From Elysia chlorotica (Eukaryota; Mollusca; Gastropoda; Plakobranchidae): a stretch of 64,000 nt of DNA. Location: NCBI GenBank assembly GCA_003991915.1, contig RQTK01000206.1, positions 567,388-631,387 on the forward strand, in the 5' to 3' direction. Each line of letters begins with the position of its first letter. Within the stretch, counting starts at the first letter, position 1. The translations under genes were made by a program, and so were the position numbers. Shown piece by piece: positions 11,546 to 23,794 of this stretch. Under the pieces are notes generated by a model. That model saw only the letters and a program-made list of their open reading frames with translations. It was not told the DNA's origin and searched no databases.

Positions 11546-12372
11546 TTGTTCTGTTGCCCATAAACTTGTTCTGTTGCCCATAAACTTGTTCTGTTGCCCA
11601 TAAACTTGAGTTGCATTGTTCTTGTTCTTGTTAAACTTGTGTTTCCATAAACTTGTTGTCCATAAACTTGTTCTGTTGTCCATAAACTTGTTCTGTTGCC
11701 CATAAACTTGTTCTGTTGTCCATAAACTTGTTCTGTTGTCCATCAACTTGTTCTGTTGCCCATAAACTTGTTCTGTTGTCCATACACTTGTTCTGTTGCC
11801 CATAAACTTGTTCTGTTGTCCATAAACTTGTTCTGTTGCCCATAAACTTGTTCTGTTGTCCATAAACTTGTTCTGTTGCCCACCAACTTGTTCTGTTCTC
11901 CATAAACTTGTTCTGTTGCCCATAAACTTGTTATGTTGTTCATAAACTTGTTCTGTTGCCCACAAACTTGTTCTGTTGTCCATAAACTTTTTCTGTTTTT
12001 TAGAATCTTGTTGTATTGTCCATAAACTTGCTCTGTTCTTCATAAACTTGTTATGTTGTCCAAAAACCTTTTCTGTTCTTCATAAACTTGCTCTGCTTCT
12101 CTTAACCTTGTTCTGTTGCCCATAAAATTGTTATGTTCTTCATAAACTTGTTCTGTTGTTCATAAACTTTTTATGTTTTTCATAAACTTGTTCAGTTGTT
12201 CATAAACTTTTTCTGTTTTTCATAAACTCGTTCTGTTCTCCATAAACTTGTTCTGTTCCTCATAAACTTGTTCTGTTTTTCATAAAATTGTTCTGTTCTT
12301 CATAAACTTGTTCTGTTTTTCATAAAATTGTTCTGTTCTTCATAAACTTGTTCTGTTGTTCATAAATTTGTT
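11546..12372. repeat. 20 bp minisatellite, about 41 copies
   Basis: Tandem copies of CATAAACTTGTTCTGTTGTC. From 11.65 to 11.9 kb the GTC and GCC variants often alternate, giving a partial 40 bp higher-order unit. Copies from about 12.0 kb rightwards are more diverged. On the minus strand the array is open for over 170 codons because three units make 60 bases, but the peptide (NKFMDNRTSLWATEQVYGQQ type) only reflects the repeat. Confidence 0.95.
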
Positions 12373-12396
12373 TTGCTGCGGGTCTCTTTCAAGGCG

Positions 12397-12530
12397 GCGC
12401 GGTAGCGCAATGGTTAGAACACGGGCTTCCGACGCAGGAGGTCCGTGATTCTGGCGGTATTGGGTCAGTGTTAGTGTCTGATCAGTGTCAGTGTCAGTAC
12501 ATGTTCATGCAATAACGGGACCCATACAGT
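12397..12530 (+). mobile_element. SINE head with tRNA-like promoter
   Basis: Begins GGCGCGGTAGCGCAATGGTT. TAGCGCAATGG fits the pol III A box (TRGYNNANNGG), and a weak B box follows at GGTCCGTGATTC. The core part is short and diverged (GGGTCAGTGTTAGTG). Confidence 0.6.
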
Positions 12531-12774
12531 AAACGAACACGTTAGGTAAGGGTATCAGCAACGGTGTCCAATCGTAGCTCTCACATACACTAACGCAGCC
12601 TATGAGCGATTTAAAAAGATTATGCCTACGGGCGTGATAATGTTATCCATTCTCACCGTTTGGATCGCAAAGTAGTGAGTAATGTGACAAGTCCCAGGTA
12701 GCCCAACATGGGATCCCGTCACCTTATCCAGTAGTTTTCTTGAGACCCAAGAGACTTTAGAGATGCGCTTTCTC

Positions 12775-12905
12775 TGTAGTTGTGGTTGAGTTGGTTTAAC
12801 GTCCAACATCAGCACTACATAGACTATATTAATAATCATTGTGAACGGGCCCCAAGACTGACGTTTGACTATTTTACGTGCTGCCACACACGAGACAGGG
12901 TGGTT
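12775..12905 (-). mobile_element. SINE tail, minus strand
   Basis: Reads in reverse GGTTTAACGTCCAACATCAGC, then GGGCCCCAAGACTGACG, then GCTGCCACACACGAGAC. The tRNA head is missing. Confidence 0.75.
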
Positions 12906-13487
12906 GGGGGGGGGGGTCCTAAAACTACGCACTAACTTTGAAACTTTATAACCATCCTGTTATTGTCGGCAGTTCACCTCACGCATTGCTACATAACCCA
13001 TGTTCTTTGCGCTAACTTCTAATTTCCATTGGCGATAGACCAAAGCAGCTCTCGCGTCCCGTCCCACGCTGTGGTGTGACGAATGTTCGGATTGTCCAAC
13101 GGTGTGAGACCATATGATGCACATAATTTAATTCCGGATATTTCCATTTATTTGAATTATTTTCTTGACGCCAATATTGTTGGCGCGTTGGCACTTGCTC
13201 GTCACATTGGCAGTGTCGCCGAAACAGTGGCAGGAGTGTTTGTCTTATGGAAATTAACAGGGTGCGCTACTGTCTCCTGCCCGTCTACTCGTCTGTCGGT
13301 CTGCCTGTTTGCCTGTTCGTCTGCCAGTCTGTTTGTTCGTCTGTCTGCCTGCCGGTCTCTCTGTCTGCCACTTAAATTGGATGTCTACCTGTTTGACTGT
13401 TTGTATGCCTTGTGTCTGTCTGTTTGTCTGTTTACCTCTGTATGTGTTTGTCTGTCTATGCGTATATCAGTCTACTGGTCTATTTGT

Positions 13488-13523
<36 letters not shown>

Positions 13524-13924
13524 TAAGAGAAGGAGATAGAGATAAAAAAAGAGGGATCGAAAATATGGTATTGTGATTACAAACAAAAACATAGAGACGC
13601 AGAGTAGTGTAGAAAATATAAACTGAGACAAAAGATAAACAGCAACAGACACAGACAGAGAGAGAAAGCGAAACAAGCAATTAACAGAAAAGGAGACACG
13701 AAAGGGTTAAAATCCACGGAGACAGAAAGACACACACACACACACGCACACAGATCATGGCAGTGGCAGCGGCGAGACCTGGAAACCTGGCCGTCATTAA
13801 CCCAGTAGGAGAGATCCCCAACTGTCAACAATCGTCAGCTTTGCTTGCAGATTAAAAGATTAAAGGATTATCTTGTTTACCCCGCGCGGCGGATAGAGTG
13901 GTCCCCCCAATGTGTCAATTTATC
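12906..13924. other. Gene-free stretch with pyrimidine/purine simple repeats
   Basis: Contains a poly-G run (12906-12916), a TCTG/TTTG-rich region (13290-13490), a (GA)n run at 13490-13521 and a (CA)n patch near 13731. The ORFs here are low-complexity Ser/Leu/Cys readings with no gene features. Confidence 0.6.
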
Positions 13925-14360
13925 GACGACGCCAGGTGTCGTCTGGGCATGTGTGAGACTTGGAGGACGATAAAAAGAGAGATAATAAACGGTTGTCTGC
14001 GCAGGTTGATCAGGCGACGATAAGATAGGAGGAGAGGACAGTCGTCTGAAATCCGCGTATCAGACTCAGGGGACGATGAGCTCGAGAGAAGAAACAATCG
14101 TTTGGGAACTGTATGTCAAACTTAGGGAACGATAAACTAGACAGAAAAAACTCTCACCTGTGATCCGCGCATCTGACTTAGGGGACGCTAAAGTATAGGG
14201 ATTAACTTGTCCAGACATGTACATAGACTTAGGAGACGATAAAACCCGATATAATGAGCTGTCGTAAGGCAAATTAAATGTGACTAAGGGAATTGTGATT
14301 AAGAGAGAAGGGAAAACTCACCTGTATACCGGTAGGAGACTTAGAGGACGGTGATTTACG
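13925..14360. repeat. Degenerate minisatellite, unit about 55 bp
   Basis: The core GACTTAGGGGACGATAAA recurs at about 13959, 14008, 14060, 14117, 14170, 14226, 14281 and 14336 with substitutions, spacing 49 to 57 bases. Between the cores lie variants of GTCTGNNATCCGCG. About eight copies. Confidence 0.75.
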
Positions 14361-14560
14361 AAGAAAAACTGCCGTCTGCTAACTGGTAATAGTGTGATCA
14401 GCACGCCTGGACGTCAGGGCGTCAAACGGTAAAACATGACGGACCAGCTGTGTCTCAGTGTCTGCCACACCGTCTCGGCCACTGTCTGTCGTGTTCATCG
14501 CTGTCTCTGAGCTGTCTCTGACTCTTTATGATTCATCTGTTTCTGTATCTATCTTTCTGT

Positions 14561-14844
14561 CCGTCTGTCTGTCTTTTTCTCTCTCCCTCTATCTCCCCCT
14601 CTCTACCCCCCCCCTCCCCCCAAAATCTCTCTCTATCTATCTATCTCTCTGCTTTTGTCACTAACTCTGTTGTCTCTGACTCTTGCTAATTGTTCCTGTG
14701 TCTATCTATCTCTTAGTATGCCTGTCTGCTTCTGTCTCTGGGTTATTCTCTTTGTATTTCTGTCTCTTCCTGTTAGTCTGTTTCTTTCTCCTGTATGAAA
14801 TTTTCTGCTTGTCTGTCTGTTTCTGTCTATGTCTGTCTGCTTTA

Positions 14845-14888
<44 letters not shown>

Positions 14889-14928
14889 CATCTGTCTATC
14901 TGTCTGTCTGTCTGTCTGCTTCTGTCTT
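14561..14928. repeat. TCTG/TC-rich microsatellite region
   Basis: Pyrimidine-rich DNA with a clean (TCTG)n tract at 14845-14928 and shorter (CT)n tracts before it. Confidence 0.85.
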
Positions 14929-14954
14929 GCATTATACAATCCCATGTACTAAGA

Positions 14955-15060
14955 CTGATCTGGGTGGAGCGTTGGTCCTGGGGTAGAACATCGGCTTCCG
15001 ACGCAGGAGTGAACACTAGGCACATAGCCTGCTGATTCGAGGCTGTGCGCTCTAACCATG
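14955..15060 (+). mobile_element. SINE head fragment
   Basis: Contains CTGGGGTAGAACATCGGCTT and CCGACGCAGGAG, matching the head of the copies at 15.4 and 18.5 kb. It then diverges. Confidence 0.55.
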
Positions 15061-15435
15061 GATCACAGTGCCTTCACACACCCTGTATTCGTGTCTTGTT
15101 TATCCCCTCTCGCCGCCAAAGAGTACGACTACCAGTTTAGACGCAGGACGAGCCGAAAAGCTACATTGCGTCTCAAACTAGAATGGGATTGTACTATCCA
15201 AGTAAATCGAGCTGTTGATCTTCGCCAGATCAGAGACATCTCTCTATATCGTCTGCCGCCAGTCTCGGCTCAGTCTGGCGTCTATCTTCTTTTCCTTCCC
15301 TCTTACCGACAAAGCTAACAATTTTCTCACCAGAGACCTTACGCTCTTACAATTGCCAAAAATATGAACTCCCCACTATGTCCCAATAGTTGTTTTTTTT
15401 ACTGCCGTTTTCCGCCGTAGGGTCTGAGCAATTGT

Positions 15436-15690
15436 TGGGAGTCGCGGTGGCCCTGGGGTAGAACATCAGCATCAAAAGATCCTAGTTCGAGCCCTGGCTA
15501 TTTTGCTCCCTACTGGTTGGGTCGGTATCAGTTTAATGTGACCGGCTAGACTAGAATCATGGCATCCCCGCATGTCTCGTGTGTGTACAGCACTTAAAAT
15601 TGTCAGACGTCTGTCTTAGAGCCCGTCCACATTATAACATATATAATGCTGATGTTGGGCGTTAAAACGAACTAAACTCAACTCCTCTTT
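15436..15690 (+). mobile_element. SINE, near full length
   Basis: Head CGCGGTGGCCCTGGGGTAGA, B-box-like AGTTCGAGCCC, core GGTTGGGTCGGTATCAGTTT, then GTCTCGTGTGTGTACAGCAC, then tail CCGTCCACATTATAACATAT and GATGTTGGGCGTTAAA. All family blocks are in order. Confidence 0.8.
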
Positions 15691-15801
15691 TTGTTCCTCT
15701 ACATTGTGTTACACGCAAATCCCTGCAAGGACAAGACATGCTGCAGTTTTAATCGCAGCAATTTTCAGACCGAAGCAACTTTTAAACATTTAAACAAATA
15801 C

Positions 15802-15928
15802 TAGAAATAATAGAAATAATAATAATGATAATAATAATAACAATAATTTATTATTATTATTATCATTATTATTATTATATGATAAAAATATTAATGATAC
15901 TAAAGATAATGATGATGATGATGATGAT
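15802..15928. repeat. AAT/ATT palindromic simple repeat
   Basis: A run of (AAT)n followed by (ATT)n, able to fold into a hairpin, then (GATGAT)n. It sits directly before a SINE core copy. Confidence 0.75.
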
Positions 15929-16122
15929 CTTTGGTTCGAGCTCTGGCGATTTCGCTCCGTACTGGTTGGGTCGGTGTCAGTTTATTGTGAGTGGCTGCAA
16001 CAGGACTCATGGTATCCCCGCCATTTCTCGTGTGCACATAAAATTGTCAGACATCAGTCTTACGATCCATCCACAATATAGCATGTATAGTGCTTATGTT
16101 GGACGTTAAACCAACACACTTG
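15929..16122 (+). mobile_element. SINE lacking most of its head
   Basis: Starts at the B-box-like GGTTCGAGCTC, then GGTTGGGTCGGTGTCAGTTT, CAGACATCAGTCTTACGATC and GTTGGACGTTAAACCAAC. Confidence 0.78.
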
Positions 16123-16242
16123 GAGCCCCGCTCCAACGGTCGCGGTGTGTCAACTCGTCCTACTGCTAGAATCGGTTAGGATTGACCAAGACATGAGTAT
16201 TCCTCCCTGGTATCTGTCGGAATAAGCCATGGAAGAGAGAGA

Positions 16243-16245
16243 AGG

Positions 16246-16343
<98 letters not shown>

Positions 16344-16539
16344 GAAAGAGAGAGAGATAGACATAGAGAGAAAGAGAGGAAGAGAAAGAGAGAGAGAGAG
16401 GGGGGAGAGAGATTTAGAGAGAGAGAGGGATGCAGAGAGAGAGAGACATAAAAACAGACACACAGACAAACAAACGCATAGAGAGACAGATAAAAGATGG
16501 AGAGAGAGAGATAAAAGATAGATAGAAGCAGAAAGAAAG

Positions 16540-16602
<63 letters not shown>
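16243..16602. repeat. (GA)n and (GATA)n microsatellites
   Basis: A long (GA)n tract (16243 to about 16440, with interruptions) followed by (GATA)n at about 16538-16602. This gives meaningless Ser/Leu ORFs on the minus strand. Confidence 0.93.
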
Positions 16603-17609
16603 CAGGCAGACAGCAGTCCTTTTCTTTGATCAAAGACGACTTTTTGTCTACAGACGTCTGGCAATGCTGCTGACGCCTCAATCATTTCATTACTGTCTCG
16701 TGGCTTTTGTCTCGCGTCTTTCATCTTCGCACCAGACAGTTCAAAAACAACTCTGAGCGTAAAACTGTTGTATTGTTTTCCTTTCTTCTATCCCTTATCG
16801 AATGTGTAATTGTTCTAGCTATAGCCTGCAACCCCTAATGTGTCTACCAGCTAAGATTATGTAGCCGTCTAGATGTAGATGTAGAAGTTTGAAGTCTCCC
16901 AAAAGTAGCTAACTTGTCATCCTTTATTTATTTCACCGGCATTGCATTCTGTGTTTTGCTTTTATTTTTCTCAAATCGTTTTTATATCCATGCAATTTGT
17001 ACATAAATTCGGAAATGATACTGTTTTGACGACTTAGGGTTTTTTTTCCGTCGGGGCGACGCCTCTCTCTATTCTTCCATGACTGAATGCAAAATATTAT
17101 TTATTGAGCAACTGGTGTCGCGTTTTTGTTGTTAATTTTTTTTATTAACTTGCTATTATTTATACCTGATAAATGGCTGAATTGGTTTTCTGAACACTCA
17201 AACTAATCTGTTTAATGTTTACATAAAGAGATTTATTTTTACACATCTATATCTTCATGTTCATTTTTCATCTTTTGCATGATGAAGTTTGTTTTGTTAA
17301 AAAACGGCGCAATAACTGTGTTGATTTGTGTCGAATAAGTGAGCAAGTTGAAGAGTTTAAATTGCAAACCAATTACAAAAATTGTAAGCCCCCTTCACAT
17401 TTTCCCCAAAGAATCATAATATCCGAAGACACGGACGTCAGCAACTGTCGGGGTTGGAACCTCGACCCTTCTACCTGTCAGTACAGGGGACTTCCCACAT
17501 TTTTTTTTAAAAAGAAAACTGATACACTCGTAGTTGAAACAATCTTAGTCATGACCTATACTTCTTTTTTTCAATTTTGCTCATTACTCGGGCAACTTTA
17601 TTCCTGTTA
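16603..17609. other. Gene-free stretch
   Basis: No recognisable coding or repeat feature except T-rich patches. A 203-codon ORF that starts at 17257 runs through a SINE fragment and has no family features. Confidence 0.45.
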
Positions 17610-17752
17610 TTCCTGTTTGAGGCGGCCACATTGTACTGACACTGACCCAGCCAGTAGGGGACGAAATAAGGCAAAACGATTTTCTGTTCGTGGGTTTACG
17701 AACCGTGGACTTTTCCGATTGGGTGACCAACACTCTGCCACATGTGTCACTT
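17610..17752 (-). mobile_element. SINE fragment, minus strand
   Basis: Contains the reversed core (CACTGACCCAGCCAGTAG) and a reversed tRNA-like head (GAACCGTGGAC...ACCAACACTCTGCCACAT). Confidence 0.6.
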
Positions 17753-18266
17753 TGCCCTCTGTACAGTTCATGTCATCTTTGCCATGGAGGTATAACGTCT
17801 ATTCCAGAGAGTGTGAAATAGTGACGTATTTTACGGGGATAAATTTGGAGTGGGGTCGGGATAGTTAAGGCGGTTGCTTCCTCCTTTAAAACGAGGTCTG
17901 AAGATTTATCAACCGCCTTAAATTCAAGAAAGAAAAAGAGTGAGTACGGTCAAGCTAGCTCGCAGTAGCAATTAGCACCGCGATCCCATTTTGTGAAACG
18001 TCTCACTGAATCTATAGTCTCTGGTCTATACCAGGAAGAAAATGTATAGCTCCACCCACAGTACAGACCAAGACTAACAGAGATAAACCGACTCCGGCAA
18101 AGTCCGGGAGAGGTCGGGCGGAGTCGCCTTCGATTCTGTTCACGTCAATCGGCGCCGGCGAGCATCAAACTTTGGCGAGAGCCGAGCAGAGAAACCAGCC
18201 GAGACTTGGAGTCGTATGAGAGCCAAGGGCAGACAACAGACTACAGGCAACCGGCAGTTGGGAAGG

Positions 18267-18336
18267 GGGGGGGGGGGGGGGGAGGAGAACGGAGGCGGAG
18301 GTGGGGGGGGGGTGGGGGGGGGGGGGGGGGGGGGAA
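18267..18336. repeat. poly-G tracts
   Basis: Several G runs of 8 to over 20 bases, separated by short breaks. Strong potential for G-quadruplexes and also for base-calling or assembly length errors. Confidence 0.9.
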
Positions 18337-18537
18337 TGTATAGGCACATTTACAGAGAGCGCAGTGGCGTCCCCTTACATGAGAGCGGCAGCGCCCGCCC
18401 GACTGTCTACCGGCGCAGGTAACAATGTCGCCAGGCTTGGGCTAGCCGGGCTGCCTACTGTACGGCAGGGGACCAGATAACTACTGCTTTTAGTTACAAG
18501 GTTTGGCATACCGGCAACTAGTTCTCTCTTGCCCTCT

Positions 18538-18775
18538 GTAGCCCTGGGGTAAAACATCGGCTTCTACGCAGGAGGTCCGTGGTTCAAGCCTTGATGATTT
18601 CGCCCTTCTGCTGGTTGGGTCGGTGTCAGTTTAATGTGACCGGTTGAGACACGAGTCGCCCCCCCCCCTCCTGTCTCGTGTGTGGAAGCACATGAAAATT
18701 GTCAAACGTAAGTCTTTTGCCCCGTCCACAATATAGCCTATAAATTGCTGACGTTGGACGTTAAACCAACTGTCT
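18538..18775 (+). mobile_element. SINE, near full length
   Basis: Head CCTGGGGTAAAACATCGGCT, B-box-like CGTGGTTCAAGCC, core TGGTTGGGTCGGTGTCAGTT, then a poly-C patch, CTGTCTCGTGTGTGGAAGCA and tail GACGTTGGACGTTAAACCAA. Confidence 0.82.
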
Positions 18776-21006
18776 CTAAGGCTCCAACCTCGGCGCAACT
18801 GTCCTCCGTAAGAAAGCTTAGGAAGGAGAGAGATTAAATTAATGGCGTTAAGTTTTCAGGTTGTTCAAAGAAAATTGAGACAGACAACAATTAGATAGTT
18901 TTAGACAATATAAACTTGACATAATAATACTCTTCTTCTCCTATCCCTCTCTTTTTCTCACTCTATTTCTGCCTTCCTTTCTTTCTTTATTTCTCCCTCT
19001 CTCTCTCTCTCTTCCACCCTCTCTCCACTTTGACCACTGCTTGGGTTGGCAGGTGTGTAGCGGCTCCGCCATGCGCCGCTCAGCCGCTGTTACCTGGACA
19101 CTCTATACCTGGCTGGTTCGCCAAGTTTCACCTGGAGTCTGGCGCGAGGCCGCCCAGTCTACCTGGCTCCGTCCTCCGTCGGCGTAGTGGGAACACTGGG
19201 AATCTTGCGATATTGGGGCCCGTAACAAAAACAAGAAAGATAGGTAGAAATTCTAAAGCGGGGTCTGATCACAGTTCTATTCTTGACTCATGGAGCCAAT
19301 GGGCGTTCAGAAAAAAAATCCACACGAAAGGGCGTTGTCGCGGCGATCGCACAGTCTGTTCTCATAAAGACTTAAGAGATGTTAAACTTGCAAAGCTTTT
19401 TTTTTCTTCGACCAAAACCATAGAAGCGAGTATGATTTTCTGGTAGATGGAACCGGGTAAGTGAATGCCTATTTATGGATAATTTAATCGACTTCACCGT
19501 TAAACAGTAGCAAAAAATTAATCATCGTTAAACTGGTGCAGTCGGTTGTTAACCTTGCAATGACGAGCAAGAGGTTAGCGGTTTGAATCTCATGTTTAGC
19601 TAACGAAGATCTCTCTTAATTTGAGAGATGGCATGGCTTAAAGTTTTTAGTTTGTTTAAAAGAATTGAGACGCGAAGCAATTTATGGTTTTAGATGACAG
19701 AAACGTTAAATTATAAAAAGTGCTTACCAAAGATTTACAGCTAAATAAACAGAGCTGGAGAAACGACGACAGGCAATCCTGGGGGAGAAATGGGGAGAGA
19801 AAGATAGCAGAAATCGCCTCTCTATCTCGATTTAACCATCCCCTGTGCTCACTGAGAGATACTGGTAAAGTCTAGAGACGCGCATAGTGCAATCTCCAAA
19901 ATGATGTCGATGCGCCCTGGTCAGAAGACACAATGTTAAGAATAAAATCTAAAACATGTTCTGAAATAAATTGGTCATTGTGCCCTCCCGAATCGGGATC
20001 GCCTTGCCATATGTTTTCACGCCAGTCTGAGGTTAACATGTACATGTATCTGGGTCCCTGTCGACTCTTTTATGTCGTTGTATCACTTCCTTTTGGGTCG
20101 GATTTTCCCTCTTCTTATCTCTATTCTGCCTGTAACGATTGTTTGAGCGAGGCTGTCATGCCTTGTTGTGTAGCCCAAATAAGACAGTTTGGGATGTTGT
20201 ACGCTGCTCTGTATTAATTCTCTTTTAACACTAAGTTTTCTCAAGACTCCATCGTTTGTTATTCTGCTTATATCTGACGTCTCAATAAATACATATACGC
20301 ATATTATATTATGTATACATAGTAATACATCATTACAGTGTATACTGAATCTCTGTGTACACGATTATCTTAGTTTTATTGTATTTATATTTATGCATTC
20401 ACAATTACTATGTAATTTTATAAGTTACACATTTTTAATACTACGTCTTCTTTTTACGCTGTTTATTTCTCATTTTAGTAAGAGATGAAATTTATTTATA
20501 TTATATGTACATATTTATAAATGTCAGATTATGTTTGTGTCTGTATCTGGGGCAATTTCCCTTTGAGATCAATACAGATTTTCTGTATCCTACAATCTGT
20601 ACTTTTTGAGGTTTGAGTCCAGTTGCTCAAAACTGTAAGATCCGGATAACTAGGACATGACGGTTTTTAAGGAAAACCGGCGTAGTTTAGGCTAAATAGT
20701 AAATACCAGCAGACTCTCCAATGTTTAGGATTGTAACATGGACGGAATCCAATGTTCGTCGGTTAGCTTTTCAGATTACCGAAATAATAGCTGGTAAAGA
20801 TACAGACATGCTTTGTATCTGTTTGTCTATTCATGTAATTTTTTTTTAATGAATGTCTGTCGATTATTTGATTCAGATTTTATACCCCCCCCTCTCTCTG
20901 TTGATATCAATCCATATATTTATACCTATTTATCTAGCTCATTTGTATGTGTCTCTCTGCCTTTTCGTCCCACTGCCTCTCTCTCCATACATCTCTCTGT
21001 AATCTG

Positions 21007-21047
<41 letters not shown>

Positions 21048-21997
21048 ATGTCTCTATCTTTAACTCTCTATTTCTGCCTTTCTGTCTGTCTGTCTGTCTC
21101 TTTCTAACTTCATTTCTTTCTCCATTTCTACCTGTCTCTGCTCCCCCCCCCCCATCCCCTCCCCGGCCCCAATCTCTGTATCTATTCCCTCCCCTGATCA
21201 GTCCCATGTTTTTGACCGGCGCGTGTGGAGCCTGAAAGTCGAGACGGTAACCCCCGTGTCTGCCTTGCCCGGCGGTGCGCAATCCTAGCCAGCCTGCACC
21301 TCAGGGTCGCCGTCTCCGAGTCTCAGTGTCTCGCTGTCTCGGCACCAAAACAACTACAGTCTACTCCTTGCTTGATGTCTCACGAACGGGCAAATTTATG
21401 TGCCAGTCTTCTTCCTAAGTACATATATGTATACTGGTTGAGGGGACGTCACTGTAGGATAACAGAAGCTGTGCGATATGGGGACCAATAGCAACAACGG
21501 AAACGGCAGTTCAGGGATTCTGTATCGACTTCCAATCATAGCTCTATCCATGACTTACGGAGCCAGGGATCGTTCAGAAAACTCCATACCTGAGTGGCAT
21601 GATTCTGTCATTATGTTATTGCCGTGTTAGTAGCAAAAGCCGAGAGCGTCTAAAAACAGAAGTCTCTGAATAGCATACGGCGATGCGTAAGTTTTTCAGA
21701 TATTAGCCTGGGGACCCGTCCGTGAAATGTCCTACTTGTTGTCATTGGGTGTTTACAAAATCAACCAATCACATAAGTTTTATTTTTGAGATACTGATTC
21801 ACAGTCTCCGTCGCGGAGATATACAACTTGTAAATGTATTGCATAACAACGCTTGGTTTAAAAGAAATAAGCCGTAGTGATTACATGCAGGCGCGATCAA
21901 GGTAGCTCAGTTCGCACTATTCAAACATCTACTGCATTCTGTGACCGGTGTCTGTTGCCTAATCAAGACACATACATGTACCAACATTCTACCTGCC

Positions 21998-21999
<2 letters not shown>
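18776..21999. other. Gene-free stretch with low-complexity patches
   Basis: No host gene recognised. GC-rich patch at 19050-19230; AT-rich DNA at 20200-20520; (TC)n and (TCTG)n at 20900-21160 with a poly-C run at 21145. ORFs up to 140 codons here are low complexity or featureless. Confidence 0.5.
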
Positions 22000-22001
<2 letters not shown>

Positions 22002-22057
<56 letters not shown>

Positions 22058-22060
22058 AGG

Positions 22061-22112
<52 letters not shown>

Positions 22113-22231
22113 AGAGAAGGGAAGCTGACACAAACAGAAGTCCAGAGGCAGACCGTTAGGTAGACAGATTTGAATTACAGAAAGGTCGATAGAAAGCTAG
22201 ATACATGATTGTTTATAAATAGTAGAAGAGC

Positions 22232-22323
<92 letters not shown>

Positions 22324-22390
22324 AGGACAGACAGACATACAGACAACCAGACAGACAGAGTGAGAGAGATAGGGAGAGAGAGAAATACGA
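22002..22390. repeat. (GA)n and (GACA)n microsatellites
   Basis: (GA)n at 22002-22107 and 22234-22270, (GACA)n at about 22290-22325. Confidence 0.93.
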
Positions 22391-23794
22391 CCAACTATTT
22401 AAGAATCAGTTAGGAAATGTTAGTAATGGTGCGAAGTTTCTGCTCGTGTGGGAACTCAAGATCCATAGTTTAGAACCTAAGACTGGGAGAGGGAGAAGAA
22501 AAGAGGGGCGTGGTTTGGTAGTGATGTGGTGGGGGGAAAAGGAGGGGGAGGGGGGAGAAGGGGGGTGCTGACAGGCTAGATCAAAGGGAACCTCACCTTT
22601 TCCAGTGCCTGTTGCGGTGATTGGCGAGCAGTGATAAACTGACTGGGGTAGAGAGCTCTCATTCTCTCACTCTCTCCTCCTCTCCCCCCCCTCTCTCTCT
22701 CCCTTTTCTCTCCGTCATTCCTGTGCGCAGATCTAAATACAATCCGATGTGGATGTAAAGTCCAAAGAGCCACATTGGTTTTAGTTGTTGTTTAATCTTT
22801 GTGCCCAGGAGGTCCGACTGAAGTCTGCCTTTCAGTTGTTATTTAAAAAACAATTCCAAATACTTGTTATATAGTCTACAATAAAAGATACATTGCAGAT
22901 TCAGGAACTAGAATTAAATATACTTGGATTAAAAAAGTGTGTTTATATTTAGGCGAACTGCATTCGAGCCAAAGTCTGGAGGCGCGGTGGTTCAAGACTA
23001 GAGAGTTCGCTTTCTGCGCGGAAACGTGTGGTTCGATCCCTGCTCTAGCCGCCGTATATTTTTAAAAACCAAATCTAGATATAGACTGCGTAGAAGGGAA
23101 TTACTGTTAATTGTGCGCACTGCATCCAAACCGAGGGACGTTATTGGATACCCTACAGTCGCAGTCACTGTAAAGGCGAGACTGGAGAGGTGACAATTGC
23201 TGCATTGTTACAAAGTTATACATATCGCCTTTCATAAATAGAGTGTTCAATACCAAGGAAAACTTCAATATTCATGTACATGTGTAATATATGTAAAGTT
23301 ATATTTTAAACCACATGCTTTGATAAAATAGTTTAAATGACAAATTTCGAGCTCGTTTGAAAAAAAGAGAGAATGCATCGAGTGATAGAGACCTGTGCGG
23401 TTATTTCAAATGCCAACTTGATTCACAAAGCCATTAAATTGTTGTCATAATCTGAGTGTGTCCGCTATGATGCTCTTCGCCGCTTTTGTCCAGTGAGATC
23501 GTGACTATTTTCATCTCGGCGTCTCAGAGAGAAAACAGAGTGGACATACACGTACTATTTATTTTATTCGGGAACATATTTGTGCATTGTTGGAATAAGC
23601 TTTACATTCTGTGAGTTGTCTTTAACTTACCTCGTACGAGTATTGGAAATATGGACCTTTTAGAGGACTACCTTCTCCCTGCCTAACGTTCGGGCAACCA
23701 AGTGGCGACCTCATGAATCTAGCACTGGACCTTCCAAGACAGGTGAGACCCTAGATTACGTCACTACACTAATTTGGTTTGCTTTGTTAGTTTC
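22391..23794. other. Gene-free stretch
   Basis: G-rich patch at 22500-22566 and C/T-rich patch at 22660-22710. At 22979-23050 there is a tRNA-like stretch with a perfect B box (GGTTCGATCCC), probably a SINE head. The remainder has no recognisable feature. Confidence 0.45.

Noticed and set aside
11528-12043. 171-codon minus ORF as a repeat protein
   Set aside because: It reflects a 20 bp satellite without stops in a 60 bp cycle; frame-shifted units would code equally well.
16176-16724. Ser/Leu-rich long ORFs in GA/TC, TCTG and GATA tracts, here and in similar places
   Set aside because: Simple repeats lack stops in certain frames; there is no gene evidence.
17257-17868. 203-codon plus ORF
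   Set aside because: It crosses a SINE fragment, shows no domain or composition typical of coding DNA, and has no splice partners.
19030-19446. 138-codon plus ORF in GC-rich DNA
   Set aside because: No recognisable motif; probably a by-product of GC content.
22979-23050. Functional tRNA gene
   Set aside because: A perfect B box is present but the T arm and acceptor stem do not pair properly; it looks like a SINE head.
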